DNA of 64,000 nucleotides from Paraflavisolibacter caeni (lineage in GTDB: Bacteria > Bacteroidota > Bacteroidia > Chitinophagales > Chitinophagaceae): the NCBI RefSeq assembly GCF_025628885.1, contig NZ_JAOTIF010000016.1, positions 62,001-126,000 of the forward strand. The letters are read 5' to 3'. How positions within the stretch are numbered: the first letter of the stretch is position 1; each line of letters starts with the position of its first letter. The notes under the pieces are model-generated. The model did no database searches. It saw only the letters and a program-made list of their open reading frames with translations, and was not told the origin of the DNA. This document shows positions 17,391-27,594 of this stretch, in pieces. The position numbers were made by a program, and so were the translations under genes.

Positions 17391-20144
17391 ATGAATAAGC
17401 TGCTCTTTTTTTTCTTGTTTATTACATGCATCAACTATGCATCTGCGCAACAGGAATCCCAATTGAAAGGTAAGGTAGTAGATACCCTGGGAAAAGCGCC
17501 TTTGTACAATGCCGTTATTTCCCTACTTAACAAAAAAGATTCTACTTTATCGAAATTTACCCGAAGTGGTAAAGATGGAAGTTTTAACCTGCTCCGTCTT
17601 GCAAAAGGCCAGTACATTATAATGATCACTTTCCCAAAATTTGCTGACTATGTTGATGTGGTGAATATACAGGAGCCAGTAGTTGATATGGGCGCTATTG
17701 CGCTTACCCAAAAAGCCACGCTTTTAAAAGAAGTTGTGATACAAAGCGGACGTGCTATTCGCATCAAAGGAGATACAACGGAATTTGTTGCCGATAGTTT
17801 TACTGTGAAAGAGGGTGCTACGGTGGAAGACCTTTTGAAACAGTTTCCCGGCTTCCAGGTAGACAGTAAGGGACAAATCACAGCACATGGCCAGCGGGTG
17901 CAAAAAGTGCTGGTAGATGGTGAAGAATTCTTTGGTGATGATCCTACAATGGCTACACAAAATATTGCAGCCAAAGCCGTGGATAAGGTACAGGTGTATG
18001 ATACAAAGACGGATCAGCAAAACCTTACAGGATTAGGAGGTAATAACCAAGGCAAGACTGTGAATATCAAGCTGAAAGAAAACAGTAAGAAAGGATCTTT
18101 TGGAAAAGCTTTTGCAGGAAGCGACTTTCAGAAATATCATGATGCTAAAGTGCTTTACAACAGGTTTGTTGGTAAGAAAAAAGTTTCTGTCTATGGCACT
18201 AAGAGTACTGTTAGTACTGGAAGCCTGAACTGGGAAGACCGGCAAAAGCTTGGCTTAGAAAATGATTTAGAATACGACGAGGTCGGAGGATATTATTACA
18301 GCATAGGTAGTGGCGATGACTTCAACGACTGGAGTTTGCGTGGCCTGGCAGACTCATATACAGCCGGAGCTTTATTCAACAACAAATGGAATGAGGACAA
18401 GTATGGCATTAACGGTTCTTACCGGTTCAACCGCCTGTCCACAAGAAATGAGTCATCCACTCTTACACAGACCATCCTTTCTGACGGGTTGTTATATAGA
18501 AGCGATTCTGTAATCAGCAATGGTTTGAACCAGCAGCATGCGCTAAATGGCAAATACGAATGGAAGCTGGATTCCCTGGCCTCTATTAAATTCACGACTG
18601 CCGGCATTTACAAAACAACCCAGGGCTTCAACCATACCAATAGTAATACGCAGAACGAAATGGAGCAATATCTGAATAAGAACGACCAGACAAGAGAGAA
18701 TGAAACAGAGCGGAAGCAATTGGACAACCTTTTTTCTTATAAGCAATTATTTAAGAAGAAAGACAGGCAACTGTTGTTGACCTTGCGTTTTGGCCTGGTA
18801 GAGGATGACAATAACGGCTTATTGTATTCGAAGTTCGAAAAACATGATGGCAATGGTAATTTTGTGTCTGATAGTATTACCGACCAGCAAAAGTTATTCA
18901 CAGGCAACTCCCGGACTATTGGTACTAAAATCACCTATAGTGAGCCGCTTACTTCAAAATTGTCCTTGGTTGTTGATTATGGTTTTAATAACAATAATTC
19001 AGCCTCCAATCGTGCTTCATACAATAATGAAGGCAATAACAAGTACGAGATACTGGATTCTCTTTACAGCAATAATTTTAACCTGGATGCTTCTTCACAT
19101 AGCACCATGGCGGTATTGAAATATGTTGGCAAAAAGACAAGGTTCGCAATGGGATCCGGATTATCAGCCCTTCAACTAAACCTTAAAGACCTGTATAAAG
19201 ACAAAAAGACAAACTACAACTTCCTGAATCTAACGCCACAGGCAACCTATAGCTACCAGTTAAAACAGCAAACATGGTTTTATGTGAACTATAGTGGTAC
19301 AACCCGTCAGCCCAGTATGAACCAACTGCAACCTTTCCGTGACAACAATGACCAAACAAATATCTTCATCGGAAACCCTAACCTGAAGGTAGGTTTCAAC
19401 CATAGGTTCAATACTTCTTATTCAAGCTACAAAGTACTCACAGGCACGAACTTATATGTTGGTGCCTCCTACGGATTTACACAAAACGATATTTCCAATT
19501 CCAGCATCATTGATGCATCAGGTAAAAGAACATACACTCCGGTAAACGTAAATGGCAATAATTACTGGAATTTCTGGGGCAACTGGAATCATGGTCAAGG
19601 AGAAAAAAAATTGCGCCATTATATTCAGCTGAATGCTAATGGAGGCCGGAATATCAATTTCATTAACAATGAAAAAGGCACCAATAACTCGGCAAACTTT
19701 AATATAAATTATGGCATTGGCTATGATATAAAAGACAAGTTCAATTTCAGGATCGGCCCAAGCGCAGGCTATAACAGCTCCCGCTCTTCTTTGCGAAAAG
19801 TTGACAACAACTATTTTTCTTATGGAGGTTCTGCCAATGGCTATGTACTGCTTCCCGGTAAGATCGAATTGAGCAGTGATATAAATGCCAACCTCCGCCA
19901 GAAGATTGATGCTTTTGACCGTAATACCAATATCATTCAATGGAATGGATCTATATCCAGAAAAGTATTAAAGGATAAAAGCGGAAAGATCATCTTCCTG
20001 GCAAACGATATCTTAAACCAGAATAAAGGCTACAACCGCAACATTGGCAGCACCTTTGTTACCGATGAACGGTACCTCAGGGTAAGCCGTTATTTCTTAT
20101 TGAAGTTTGAATGGTCGTTCAATAAAATGCCAACAGGAAAATAG
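17391..20144 (+). CDS. Outer-membrane beta-barrel protein, TonB-receptor-like, with N-terminal carboxypeptidase-regulatory domain
   Basis: 917 residues. A signal peptide (MNKLLFFFLFITCINYASAQ) is followed by a carboxypeptidase-regulatory-like Ig domain (about 22-110: LKGKVVDTLGKAPLYNAVI) and a plug-like region (about 115-230: VVIQSGRAIRIKGDTTEFVA, ATVEDLLKQFPGFQVD, VLVDGEEFFGDDPTMATQNI). The rest is a large barrel (outer membrane protein beta-barrel family type) with many N- and Y-rich strands, and the C-terminus FLLKFEWSFNKMPTGK. It is probably an outer-membrane transporter or receptor, but the substrate is unknown. The GLPGLI protein gene follows after 54 nt; such pairs recur in Bacteroidota, and it is likely an operon. 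Confidence 0.8.
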   Translation: MNKLLFFFLFITCINYASAQQESQLKGKVVDTLGKAPLYNAVISLLNKKDSTLSKFTRSGKDGSFNLLRLAKGQYIIMITFPKFADYVDVVNIQEPVVDMGAIALTQKATLLKEVVIQSGRAIRIKGDTTEFVADSFTVKEGATVEDLLKQFPGFQVDSKGQITAHGQRVQKVLVDGEEFFGDDPTMATQNIAAKAVDKVQVYDTKTDQQNLTGLGGNNQGKTVNIKLKENSKKGSFGKAFAGSDFQKYHDAKVLYNRFVGKKKVSVYGTKSTVSTGSLNWEDRQKLGLENDLEYDEVGGYYYSIGSGDDFNDWSLRGLADSYTAGALFNNKWNEDKYGINGSYRFNRLSTRNESSTLTQTILSDGLLYRSDSVISNGLNQQHALNGKYEWKLDSLASIKFTTAGIYKTTQGFNHTNSNTQNEMEQYLNKNDQTRENETERKQLDNLFSYKQLFKKKDRQLLLTLRFGLVEDDNNGLLYSKFEKHDGNGNFVSDSITDQQKLFTGNSRTIGTKITYSEPLTSKLSLVVDYGFNNNNSASNRASYNNEGNNKYEILDSLYSNNFNLDASSHSTMAVLKYVGKKTRFAMGSGLSALQLNLKDLYKDKKTNYNFLNLTPQATYSYQLKQQTWFYVNYSGTTRQPSMNQLQPFRDNNDQTNIFIGNPNLKVGFNHRFNTSYSSYKVLTGTNLYVGASYGFTQNDISNSSIIDASGKRTYTPVNVNGNNYWNFWGNWNHGQGEKKLRHYIQLNANGGRNINFINNEKGTNNSANFNINYGIGYDIKDKFNFRIGPSAGYNSSRSSLRKVDNNYFSYGGSANGYVLLPGKIELSSDINANLRQKIDAFDRNTNIIQWNGSISRKVLKDKSGKIIFLANDILNQNKGYNRNIGSTFVTDERYLRVSRYFLLKFEWSFNKMPTGK

Positions 20145-20198
20145 TAATACTTGAAAAATTGACAGACCATTATCCAACTCACTAAAACAACAACATTA

Positions 20199-20939
20199 AT
20201 GAAAAGATCAATTCTCCTTTTAATAGCCATCTTTCTTGTACACTCATTGTTACCTGCACAAGCCCTTTTCTATAATACCATAAAAGTGGAATTTGAAAAG
20301 ACCGTTTATGTTCAACAGATGTATAAAGAGTTAGTGCCAGAATCCTACGATAGATTCAAAGCCAACCTTCCTGCAACTTCGATTAGTTATTTTGACTTCA
20401 TAGGTGATACTACTAAATCCATTTTCAAACCTGGCAGGGAAGTGCCTGTGAGTACACGTTCCTGGTATAGTTCTATTGCAGATAAAAATGTTGTTTATTC
20501 AGATTATAAAAGTGATCGGGTGGTGGCACAGAAACCTGTGTATGAGGAGACATTTCTTGTAGAAGATAGCCTTGCTAAAATCAAATGGAAAATAACTGCC
20601 GATACGCGGGAGATTGCCGGATTTGAATGCAGAAAGGCGGTCGGCATACTTAATGACAGTATAGGCGTATTTGCATTTTATACAGATAATATTTTGATCC
20701 CAGGAGGGCCGGAAAGTATTCAAGGGCTACCTGGCATGATACTGGGAATGGGCATTCCCCGACTGCATACAACATGGTTTGCAACCAAGGTAGAAGTAAG
20801 TGGTGTGAACATGAACAGTGTAGTGCCGGCAACCAAAGGAAAGAAGTCTACTTACAAAACGATGATGGAAGCGCTCAACAAAGTAGCCAACAGATGGGGC
20901 GATTATGGCAAGAAAATGCTGCTGAACTTTGCGATTTGA
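20199..20939 (+). CDS. GLPGLI family protein, exported
   Basis: 246 residues with a signal peptide (MKRSILLLIAIFLVHSLLPA). The family motif appears as IQGLPGMILGM, preceded by IAGFECRKAVG (about residues 142-152), which matches the GLPGLI family. Members are periplasmic or outer-membrane associated; a connection to TonB-type barrels or metal handling has been suggested for homologues but the function is unknown. It sits 54 nt after the beta-barrel gene at 17391 and is followed by a 21-bp inverted repeat terminator. Confidence 0.85.
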   Translation: MKRSILLLIAIFLVHSLLPAQALFYNTIKVEFEKTVYVQQMYKELVPESYDRFKANLPATSISYFDFIGDTTKSIFKPGREVPVSTRSWYSSIADKNVVYSDYKSDRVVAQKPVYEETFLVEDSLAKIKWKITADTREIAGFECRKAVGILNDSIGVFAFYTDNILIPGGPESIQGLPGMILGMGIPRLHTTWFATKVEVSGVNMNSVVPATKGKKSTYKTMMEALNKVANRWGDYGKKMLLNFAI

Positions 20940-20943
20940 GAAT

Positions 20944-21007
20944 AGGAATAGTGAGTGATGAATGATGAATAAGCCGATATTTCAACCATTCATCACTCAC
21001 TATTCCT
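20944..21007. terminator. Bidirectional terminator: 21-bp perfect inverted repeat
   Basis: Arms at 20944-20964 (AGGAATAGTGAGTGATGAATG in one strand) and 20987-21007 are perfectly complementary with a 22-nt loop. It lies between convergent genes ending at 20939 and 21018, so it can serve both. The stem is unusually long and has no strong U-tract. Confidence 0.65.
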
Positions 21008-21017
21008 CTTTCTACTT

Positions 21018-22034
21018 TCATTTCTTTTTCCGGAAAACTATGGCCGCATTATTTTGGAGGTCGGCCGAGAAATGAACATTATACTTGTTCTGACCATCCT
21101 GCACAATAAGCAAGCCTGTATTTGGCGGAATGGTTCCCAAGTTTTCAGCAATCAAAGTAAGTTGGTACATATCTGAATCAGTTGAACGCAGGAGCACGCT
21201 TTTCTTGGCAGCCACTGCTGTCAATTTTGTTTTTGAAATAATATTCTGTCCATTGAAGTTTACTGAAATAGTATCACCATCTACTATTCCATTGTCATAA
21301 AAGGAGAGCACCAAACTATCTGTAACTACATCTATTGTTTGCATCACTTTAGTTGTCCTGCTTTCAACAGGAATAGCGGCAGGGGCAACATCTTTGCTTT
21401 TTGACATTAAAGATTTATCATCTGCCTTTGTTGGTTTACTTTCTTTTTTTGGAGCTTTAACTTCTGTTTTTGCAACACTTCCTGTTGCTGGTTTCGTTTT
21501 CTCTGTTTCTTTTTCTTTATTATTTACATAAACAGGCGCCGCCGGTCTTTGTAAAACATCTAATTCGTATAAATGATTAATCAAGGCTGAACGTAAACTA
21601 TCATTATCTTTTTTGAGGTCTAATCCGCCATTTATAGAGTAGTAAACTTTCGTTTGATTAGTTCGCCATGTGCCCTTTAACTCCTTTATGCTGTCTTGTT
21701 GCGGTAACGGTATTGTATTGATCTGGTATACACCTTTTGATCGTTCAGAAGGGAAGTTATTCGCCACCATCTTCACGTCTTCAACAATCAAAGCTCCATT
21801 CTCTTTAGTAGCTTTTATTCTTTTAACGCTATAATAAAATGTATCGTTTACAACAAAAGTAGTATACGCATAACCAGTTATTTTTCCTTTGTATTCACTC
21901 AATGCTAATTCATAATTCTGAACCTTTTTCGTGCTATCATTTACCAAGATCCCGGAGTACAATCCACTAACATCTTGAGCAGAAGCATTAAAGCATAAAA
22001 CTAAAAAGAAGGGCAGTAGGTATCTCATTTTCAT
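21018..22034 (-). CDS. Exported protein of unknown function with a lysine-rich linker
   Basis: 338 residues if it starts at the ATG at 22034 (MKMRYLLPFFLVLCFNASAQ, a signal peptide). Upstream in-frame codons up to 22169 would put about 45 non-signal residues before it and are not likely translated. The N-terminal domain (about 20-150) has SGLYSGILVND and GKITGYAYTTFV. A linker of about 60 residues rich in K, E, P and A follows (residues about 165-225). The C-terminal domain has VLSFYDNGIVDGDTISV and NTGLLIVQDGQNKYNVHFSA, a strand pattern like domains found in other Bacteroidota secreted proteins. No enzyme motif is visible. Confidence 0.65.
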   Translation of the reverse strand: MKMRYLLPFFLVLCFNASAQDVSGLYSGILVNDSTKKVQNYELALSEYKGKITGYAYTTFVVNDTFYYSVKRIKATKENGALIVEDVKMVANNFPSERSKGVYQINTIPLPQQDSIKELKGTWRTNQTKVYYSINGGLDLKKDNDSLRSALINHLYELDVLQRPAAPVYVNNKEKETEKTKPATGSVAKTEVKAPKKESKPTKADDKSLMSKSKDVAPAAIPVESRTTKVMQTIDVVTDSLVLSFYDNGIVDGDTISVNFNGQNIISKTKLTAVAAKKSVLLRSTDSDMYQLTLIAENLGTIPPNTGLLIVQDGQNKYNVHFSADLQNNAAIVFRKKK

Positions 22035-22130
22035 AAAGGTTGAACAACGATCAGTATTTATTATTTTGAAAGTAAATAAAATCAATTTATCGCATATAAG
22101 AATGAAATGCCAGCAAGTATTCAAATAAAA

Positions 22131-22161
22131 TGAGGCTGACCCTATATTCGGGACAGCCTCA
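22131..22161 (-). terminator. Rho-independent terminator of the lipoprotein gene
   Basis: TGAGGCTG-A-CCC and GGG-A-CAGCCTCA pair over 11 bp with a 7-nt loop. On the minus strand the hairpin is followed by ATTTTATTTG. It lies about 70 nt after the stop of the lipoprotein gene (22228). Confidence 0.7.
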
Positions 22162-22227
22162 TTGAACATTTCTTATTCATTTTATAAGAAGTATTTTATA
22201 CAACTAAAAGATCTAAGGTTCTCAACA

Positions 22228-22794
22228 TTAGTCCTTCTCCTTTACACCATCCTCTGTAATCTTGACCTTACCATCATCTGTTTTGATCTTCATATCGCCA
22301 TCTTTATCAACTTTCATCTTTACATCTTCTGTCTTCATTTTGAGGTCGCCATCATCATCTTTTTTCCATCTGTCATCAAATGGAACCCATTTATTCTTAT
22401 GATCCCGGAATCTTAGGTTCTTGCCCTCCATATGAGCAGTACCTATTGTGTCAAAACCCTGATCACCATAAACCCACCATGTCCGTGTATCTACATAGTA
22501 ATCTACTGGCTCGCCAGTTTCCATATTGGTCCTGGCACCGGTTTCAGGGTCTACTTTAATTCTGATTTTTTTACCAGTGCGGGCATCTACATAAGCGCCA
22601 GCTTCACTATTGATCCGGAAGCTATCAGCCTGGGCTGCGTAACTACCTGTTGAAGTGGCTGTAGTTGTTGCAGTGTTCACATCGTCTGTAGTAGTATCAA
22701 CAGAAGCAGAAGTATTGTCGCCACTGTTGTTACACGCTACAAAGCCAAAAGAAAAAGCCGTTGCAAAAAGTCCTAATAATCTTTGTTTCATCAT
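22228..22794 (-). CDS. Lipoprotein with acidic/lysine repeat tail
   Basis: 188 residues from the ATG at 22794 (MMKQRLLGLFATAFSFGFVA, then CNN). The lipobox FVAC marks lipidation. After a Thr/Ser-rich linker there is a core ARTGKKIRIKVDPETGARTN, VDYYVDTRTWWVYGD, GFDTIGTAHMEGKNLRFRDH. The C-terminal 40 residues repeat short K-[MIV]-K-x-[DE]-D units (KMKTEDVKMKVDKDGDMKIK), a very charged tail. No enzyme motif was found and the function is unknown. It is probably on the outside or inside face of the outer membrane. A terminator hairpin follows. Confidence 0.7.
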   Translation of the reverse strand: MMKQRLLGLFATAFSFGFVACNNSGDNTSASVDTTTDDVNTATTTATSTGSYAAQADSFRINSEAGAYVDARTGKKIRIKVDPETGARTNMETGEPVDYYVDTRTWWVYGDQGFDTIGTAHMEGKNLRFRDHKNKWVPFDDRWKKDDDGDLKMKTEDVKMKVDKDGDMKIKTDDGKVKITEDGVKEKD

Positions 22795-22865
22795 GGTTAA
22801 AAATTTTATGTCCATGAGTCAAACAAAAATGAGACCGAATCTGCAACGGCTTAATAATGAAAATG

Positions 22866-24515
22866 TTATCTATTCATTGAGGCAAGGAACTCATAATTAT
22901 CCTTTGTTCCTCTCATACGTTTGAGGAGTTCGTTCATAGCCTCTTCCGTATTCATATCATTCAGGTATACTCTTAAAAGGTTCATGCGCTGTAAAACGTC
23001 CCTTTCCAGCAAAAGATCATCACGACGGGTAGAAGATGCCACCAGATCAATAGCAGGGAAAATACGCTTGTTGGCCAAACGACGGTCAAGCTGCAACTCC
23101 ATATTACCAGTACCCTTGAATTCTTCGAAGATTACTTCATCCATCTTAGAACCAGTATCGATAAGGGCTGTAGCAAGAATAGTCAAAGAGCCGCCATGTT
23201 CGATCTTGCGGGCAGCGCCAAAGAACTGCTTAGGTTTTTGCATGGCATTAGCCTCCACACCACCTGACAAAACTTTACCAGATGCAGGTGCTACTGTATT
23301 GTGGGCACGCGCCAGACGGGTAATAGAGTCGAGCAGGATCACTACATCATGACCACACTCTACAAGGCGTTTTGCTTTTTGAAGAGCCATGGTCGATACT
23401 TTTACGTGCTTTTCAGCAGGCTCATCAAAAGTAGAGGCGATTACCTCGGCTCTTACACTGCGCTCCATATCCGTAACCTCCTCAGGGCGCTCATCGACCA
23501 GAACAACCATCAGATAGCACTCTGGGTGATTTTCAGCAATTGCATTAGCTACAGCTTTCAACAACATGGTCTTACCAGTTTTAGGCTGCGCTACAATCAA
23601 ACCACGCTGACCTTTACCGATTGGAGTAAACAGGTCCATAATGCGGGTTGAATAATCTGATGGGGAAGTAAACAGGTTCAGCTTTTCAAAAGGGAAAAGC
23701 GGTGTCAGGTAATCGAAAGGCACGCGGTCGCGAACCTCTTCAGGTTTTTTGCCATTGATCGTATCAACTTTCAGTAAGGCAAAGTATTTCTCACCTTCTT
23801 TGGGAGGGCGAACAGAACCGTAAACTGTATCACCGGTTTTTAAACCAAACAACTTTATTTGGGAAGGGGATACATAAATATCATCAGGAGAAGACAAGTA
23901 GTTATAATCAGAAGAGCGCAGGAAGCCATATCCATCAGGCATCATTTCCAGCACACCCTCGGCATTAATAATCCCATCAAATTCGATATTAAAGCCTTGG
24001 TCGCGGCGCTGAGGATAGTATTTATTGATCTGCACGCTAGACCTTTCCGCAGTACGGGGAGCTTCCGCAACAGCAGCCAGTTCTTCTTCCAACTCAACAG
24101 ACTCTTCCACTTCATTAGCTACATTATTAATAATAGGCTCTTCTTCCTGTGGAATTTCAATCTCTACATCCTGATCATCAGATTTTTTCCGGGCTTTTTT
24201 AGGTCGTTCGTCGTTTTTCGCCTTAATTTTTTTGATAGGCTTTTTTTCTCCAACTTCCATGGCAGCAGCAGGAGTAATTGTTTCAACAACAGCTTCTTCT
24301 GTTGTATTCGCAGTAGTAGCTTTTACGATACGCTTCCTTTTGGGACGATCGTTACTTTTGTTTTGGCCCTCGCTGGCTACTACAGCCTGCCTGTCTAAGA
24401 TTTTATAAATAAGCTCTTGTTTATCCAGCTTTTTTGCATTATCAATCTGAAGCTGTTCGGCAATATCCAGCAATTCTGGAACAAGCATATCATTCAACTG
24501 CAAAATATCGTACAT
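22866..24515 (-). CDS. rho: Transcription termination factor Rho
   Basis: 549 residues. An N-terminal Rho_N helical domain ([31 protein letters not shown], residues about 11-41) is followed by about 110 residues of alternating basic ([27 protein letters not shown]) and acidic ([24 protein letters not shown]) low complexity, then the RNA-binding cold-shock domain ([20 protein letters not shown]) and the ATPase core with Walker [25 protein letters not shown] and the R-loop region. It is a hexameric RNA translocase that ends transcription. The charged insertion makes it longer than the 419 residues of E. coli Rho; such insertions are usual in Bacteroidota. The 614-nt upstream stretch may hold its leader. 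Confidence 0.95.
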   Translation of the reverse strand: MYDILQLNDMLVPELLDIAEQLQIDNAKKLDKQELIYKILDRQAVVASEGQNKSNDRPKRKRIVKATTANTTEEAVVETITPAAAMEVGEKKPIKKIKAKNDERPKKARKKSDDQDVEIEIPQEEEPIINNVANEVEESVELEEELAAVAEAPRTAERSSVQINKYYPQRRDQGFNIEFDGIINAEGVLEMMPDGYGFLRSSDYNYLSSPDDIYVSPSQIKLFGLKTGDTVYGSVRPPKEGEKYFALLKVDTINGKKPEEVRDRVPFDYLTPLFPFEKLNLFTSPSDYSTRIMDLFTPIGKGQRGLIVAQPKTGKTMLLKAVANAIAENHPECYLMVVLVDERPEEVTDMERSVRAEVIASTFDEPAEKHVKVSTMALQKAKRLVECGHDVVILLDSITRLARAHNTVAPASGKVLSGGVEANAMQKPKQFFGAARKIEHGGSLTILATALIDTGSKMDEVIFEEFKGTGNMELQLDRRLANKRIFPAIDLVASSTRRDDLLLERDVLQRMNLLRVYLNDMNTEEAMNELLKRMRGTKDNYEFLASMNR

Positions 24516-25102
24516 AGGAAAATCTAATTTTATAAGCTCATTCTCATCAGAGCTCCAATCTTCAATTGGATCTTTGGGTTTATTTGTGAATGGAAGTTTG
24601 AAAAAAACGATTGTTGTGAGTAAAGCAGGAGAGGTCTCTCAACTTTTTCTGGTGCAATTATAACGCTAAAAAAGTGAATAGTAAAATTTTTTCTTCGTCA
24701 AATAAAATATTAATAAAACTATATACTTTTTTTAAGCAAATTTTCAGTTTGCCCTAGCCAAGAGCCCCTGCACACCTGATGCAATTTAGGACATCTTGCC
24801 TTCTAAAAACATGATATTGATTGCCTTTTGCCGGCAACAGGGCGTTATAGTAATGTTATAGTATTGAATAGCACACGCAACAATGCGCTTAAACCCTTTT
24901 ACCATAGCTCACTCGCTTTCATTTCCAAACTACAAAAGCCTAAAGCCTTATTTCAAATTTTAATCCAAATTCAAGTGCCATTTCCGGAATCATTTCATTC
25001 CCTCTGGCATTAGAACGATCCCAGGTATCATCAAATCTGATTTACTCATTCATAATTCCTAGTTTATTCCCTAAATCCATCTAATCCTTTAAATCCGTAT
25101 TC
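24516..25102. other. Long non-coding region between divergent rho and asnS
   Basis: About 600 nt, AT-rich near rho. No open frame with coding character was found. It contains the palindrome GAGAGGTCTCTC (about 24636) and T/A-rich tracts around 24690-24740. Rho leaders are often autoregulated, so it may hold a rho leader, but no specific structure can be supported. Confidence 0.4.
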
Positions 25103-25110
25103 TATCTTTG
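25103..25110 (+). promoter_or_regulatory. -7 promoter element (TATCTTTG) of asnS
   Basis: Exact TAnnTTTG match 19 nt before the asnS ATG. The predicted leader is about 16 nt. Confidence 0.55.
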
Positions 25111-25129
25111 CCGCTCTTAAACAGGCAAT

Positions 25130-26566
25130 ATGTTCAACAAGCGGATAAAAATAAAAGAACTCCTGAACAGTGAACCTCAGGAGCAACAGGAAACTGTTAT
25201 GGGGTGGGTGCGTACTTTTCGCAACAACCAGTTTATAGCCTTAAATGATGGCTCCACCAACAACAATTTACAAGTGGTGTTAGAACTGGGAAAATTTGAT
25301 GAAGACTTATTAAAACGCATTACTACCAGTGCCTCCTTAAAAGTAACTGGTACGGTAATTCCTTCCCTGGGTAAAGGCCAGAAACTGGAGCTGAAAGCTG
25401 ATACTGTAGAAATCCTGGGAGATTCGGATGCAGAAAAATATCCATTGCAGCCCAAAAAGCATAGCCTTGAATTTTTGCGGGAAAAAGCACATTTGCGCTT
25501 CCGCACGAATACTTTTGGCGCCATTTTCCGCATACGCCATTCACTGGCTTTTGCTATTCACAAGTTCTTTAATGATAAAGGTTTTGTTTACTTACACACG
25601 CCTATCGTCACGGCTTCTGATGCAGAAGGAGCCGGTGAAATGTTCCGTGTAACAACACTACCTTTCGATAATCCCCCACGCCTGGATGATGGCAGCGTTG
25701 ATTTTACAGAAGACTTTTTTGGACGCTCTACCAATCTTACCGTAAGTGGTCAATTGGAAGGTGAGCTGGGCGCAACGGCCTTTGGAGAGATCTATACGTT
25801 TGGACCAACCTTCCGCGCTGAAAACTCAAATACGGCCCGTCACCTCGCTGAATTTTGGATGATTGAGCCTGAAATGGCTTTCTGCGACCTTGAAGATAAT
25901 ATGAACCTGGCGGAAGAGTTTATCCAGTATATCATCAGGTATGCTATGGACCATAATGCCGATGATCTTGAATTCTTAAGACAGCGTTTACTGGATGAAG
26001 AAAAGCAAAAGCCACAAGCTGAAAGAAGTGAGCTGGACTTGATTCAGAAACTGCAATTTGTAACGGAAAACAAATTCGAAAGAATTACCTATACAGAAGC
26101 TATTGATATCCTGCTACAATCACCGGCCTATAAAAAGAAAAAATTCCAATATGAAGTGAAGTGGGGTATTGACATGCAAAGTGAGCACGAACGCTACCTG
26201 GTAGAAAAACACTTTAAAAAGCCTGTGATCGTTACCAATTATCCAAAAGAAATCAAAGCTTTCTACATGCGCCAGAATGAGGACGGCAAGACCGTTGCTG
26301 CTATGGATATATTGGCTCCAGGCATAGGAGAGATCGTGGGAGGTTCGCAACGTGAAGAGCGCATGGATAAGCTTACTGAACGCATGAAAGAAATGCATAT
26401 TCCTGCAGAAGAGTTGTGGTGGTATTTGGATACACGCCGTTTCGGAACAGTACCCCATGCTGGTTTTGGATTAGGTTTTGAACGCATGGTTCAATTCGTT
26501 ACAGGAATGGGAAATATCAGGGATGTGATAGCATTTCCAAGAACACCAAAGAACGCCGAGTTTTAA
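25130..26566 (+). CDS. asnS: Asparaginyl-tRNA synthetase
   Basis: 478 residues, usual length. It charges tRNA-Asn with asparagine in the cytoplasm. The N-terminal anticodon-binding OB fold has [20 protein letters not shown]. The class II catalytic core has motif 2 [25 protein letters not shown] and motif 3 [27 protein letters not shown]. The sequence around [20 protein letters not shown] and the HAGFG motif fits AsnRS rather than AspRS. It is a single-gene unit with a -7 element upstream and a strong bidirectional terminator downstream (26589-26628). Confidence 0.96.
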   Translation: MFNKRIKIKELLNSEPQEQQETVMGWVRTFRNNQFIALNDGSTNNNLQVVLELGKFDEDLLKRITTSASLKVTGTVIPSLGKGQKLELKADTVEILGDSDAEKYPLQPKKHSLEFLREKAHLRFRTNTFGAIFRIRHSLAFAIHKFFNDKGFVYLHTPIVTASDAEGAGEMFRVTTLPFDNPPRLDDGSVDFTEDFFGRSTNLTVSGQLEGELGATAFGEIYTFGPTFRAENSNTARHLAEFWMIEPEMAFCDLEDNMNLAEEFIQYIIRYAMDHNADDLEFLRQRLLDEEKQKPQAERSELDLIQKLQFVTENKFERITYTEAIDILLQSPAYKKKKFQYEVKWGIDMQSEHERYLVEKHFKKPVIVTNYPKEIKAFYMRQNEDGKTVAAMDILAPGIGEIVGGSQREERMDKLTERMKEMHIPAEELWWYLDTRRFGTVPHAGFGLGFERMVQFVTGMGNIRDVIAFPRTPKNAEF

Positions 26567-26588
26567 AATAGACGCGCATCATTTCAAT

Positions 26589-26628
26589 AAAAAAGCGGGA
26601 GTCTTTATTGTAAGACTCCCGCTTTTTT
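26589..26628. terminator. Bidirectional rho-independent terminator
   Basis: A perfect 17-bp stem (AAAAAAGCGGGAGTCTT with AAGACTCCCGCTTTTTT, 6-nt loop) between the convergent asnS and universal stress protein genes. It has an A-tract on one side and a T-tract on the other, so it works for both strands. Confidence 0.9.
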
Positions 26629-26638
26629 ACTTCATTTA

Positions 26639-27448
26639 TTAGCATTTGATCGTCATTACTGGTATCGTAGAGTGTTTAACTATATCCAATGAATGAAGCT
26701 TGAAAAATAACCGCTCCATAAGGTTGTGTTCGTGAGGAAAGACCAACAGCAAATCAGCCTTTTCTTCTTTTAAATATTTAATAATGCAGTCACGGACATT
26801 TTCTCCTTGTACGGCATGATAAGTGGGAGAAAACGATTGTAATTTATTAAGCAGAATATCCCGTTGTAACTCTGTGTCAGGATCTTCTTTATTAGTCACA
26901 TGTACTATATGGATGCTGGTATTCAGGTGTTGCATAACCTCAGTAATCATCTCCACAGGTAGATTTCCGCCTTCCTGCAGGTCAGCGGCCAACACTACAT
27001 TTTGTAAAGAGAAATCTTTGTAATGAGCAGGAACTGCTATCACAGGGTAACGACTGTCCCGGATAACAGATAAAGTAGTGCTTCCAAAGATGAGCCTTTC
27101 CAGGCCGCTGCTTCCATGACTTCCCATGACAATGGCCACAGGGTGAAGATCTTTGCTCATATCTTCCAATTCATCATTCACATCACCAAGGCGGCTTTCC
27201 GTCCTGATATTTAATCCAGGAAAAGCATTTGACAACTCCTGTGCACTTCGTCCCAGGCTTTCATCAGCATTCTTTTTCAATTCTTCCGCAGAAACCAATA
27301 TTACAGGCATATCATTCATCGAGACAGGGATCTGGTACACATGTACCAATAAGACTTCTGCTTCAATCTGACGGGCCAAGTGCGCGGCATAATGCATTGC
27401 ATTTTCCGCTGCAGGGGAAAAATCGGTAGGAACGATCAACGTTTTCAT
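26639..27448 (-). CDS. Universal stress protein, tandem UspA domains
   Basis: 269 residues from the ATG at 27448 (MKTLIVPTDFSPAAENAMHY); the in-frame TTG at 27454 lies in the promoter element. Two Usp domains are present. The first carries the ATP-binding signature MGSHGSSGLERLIFGSTT (GxxGx9GST, about residues 107-124). The second (about 155-269) has no complete G-loop and may be structural. Proteins of this type bind ATP and are induced by stress. A TAGCTTTTG element ends 3 nt before the ATG, so the mRNA is probably leaderless. It shares a terminator with asnS. Confidence 0.9.
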   Translation of the reverse strand: MKTLIVPTDFSPAAENAMHYAAHLARQIEAEVLLVHVYQIPVSMNDMPVILVSAEELKKNADESLGRSAQELSNAFPGLNIRTESRLGDVNDELEDMSKDLHPVAIVMGSHGSSGLERLIFGSTTLSVIRDSRYPVIAVPAHYKDFSLQNVVLAADLQEGGNLPVEMITEVMQHLNTSIHIVHVTNKEDPDTELQRDILLNKLQSFSPTYHAVQGENVRDCIIKYLKEEKADLLLVFPHEHNLMERLFFKLHSLDIVKHSTIPVMTIKC

Positions 27449-27451
27449 ACC

Positions 27452-27460
27452 CAAAAGCTA
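27452..27460 (-). promoter_or_regulatory. -7-like element (TAGCTTTTG), predicted leaderless start
   Basis: TAnnTTTG with one extra T. It ends 3 nt before the ATG of the universal stress protein gene. Confidence 0.4.
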
Positions 27461-27594
27461 CGGAAAAAAAAGAAAATTGCACTATTTAAGTGCGTATGGA
27501 AGCATCCAAATCAATTACAACATAAGTGCAAAAACAAGTAGAATAATTATATGGATTTTTCTTGTTTATGAATCTTATTTATAAACCACAAACT

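Noticed and set aside
24828-25013. A 61-codon frame between rho and asnS
   Set aside because: No coding character, no start signal, no recognisable domain.
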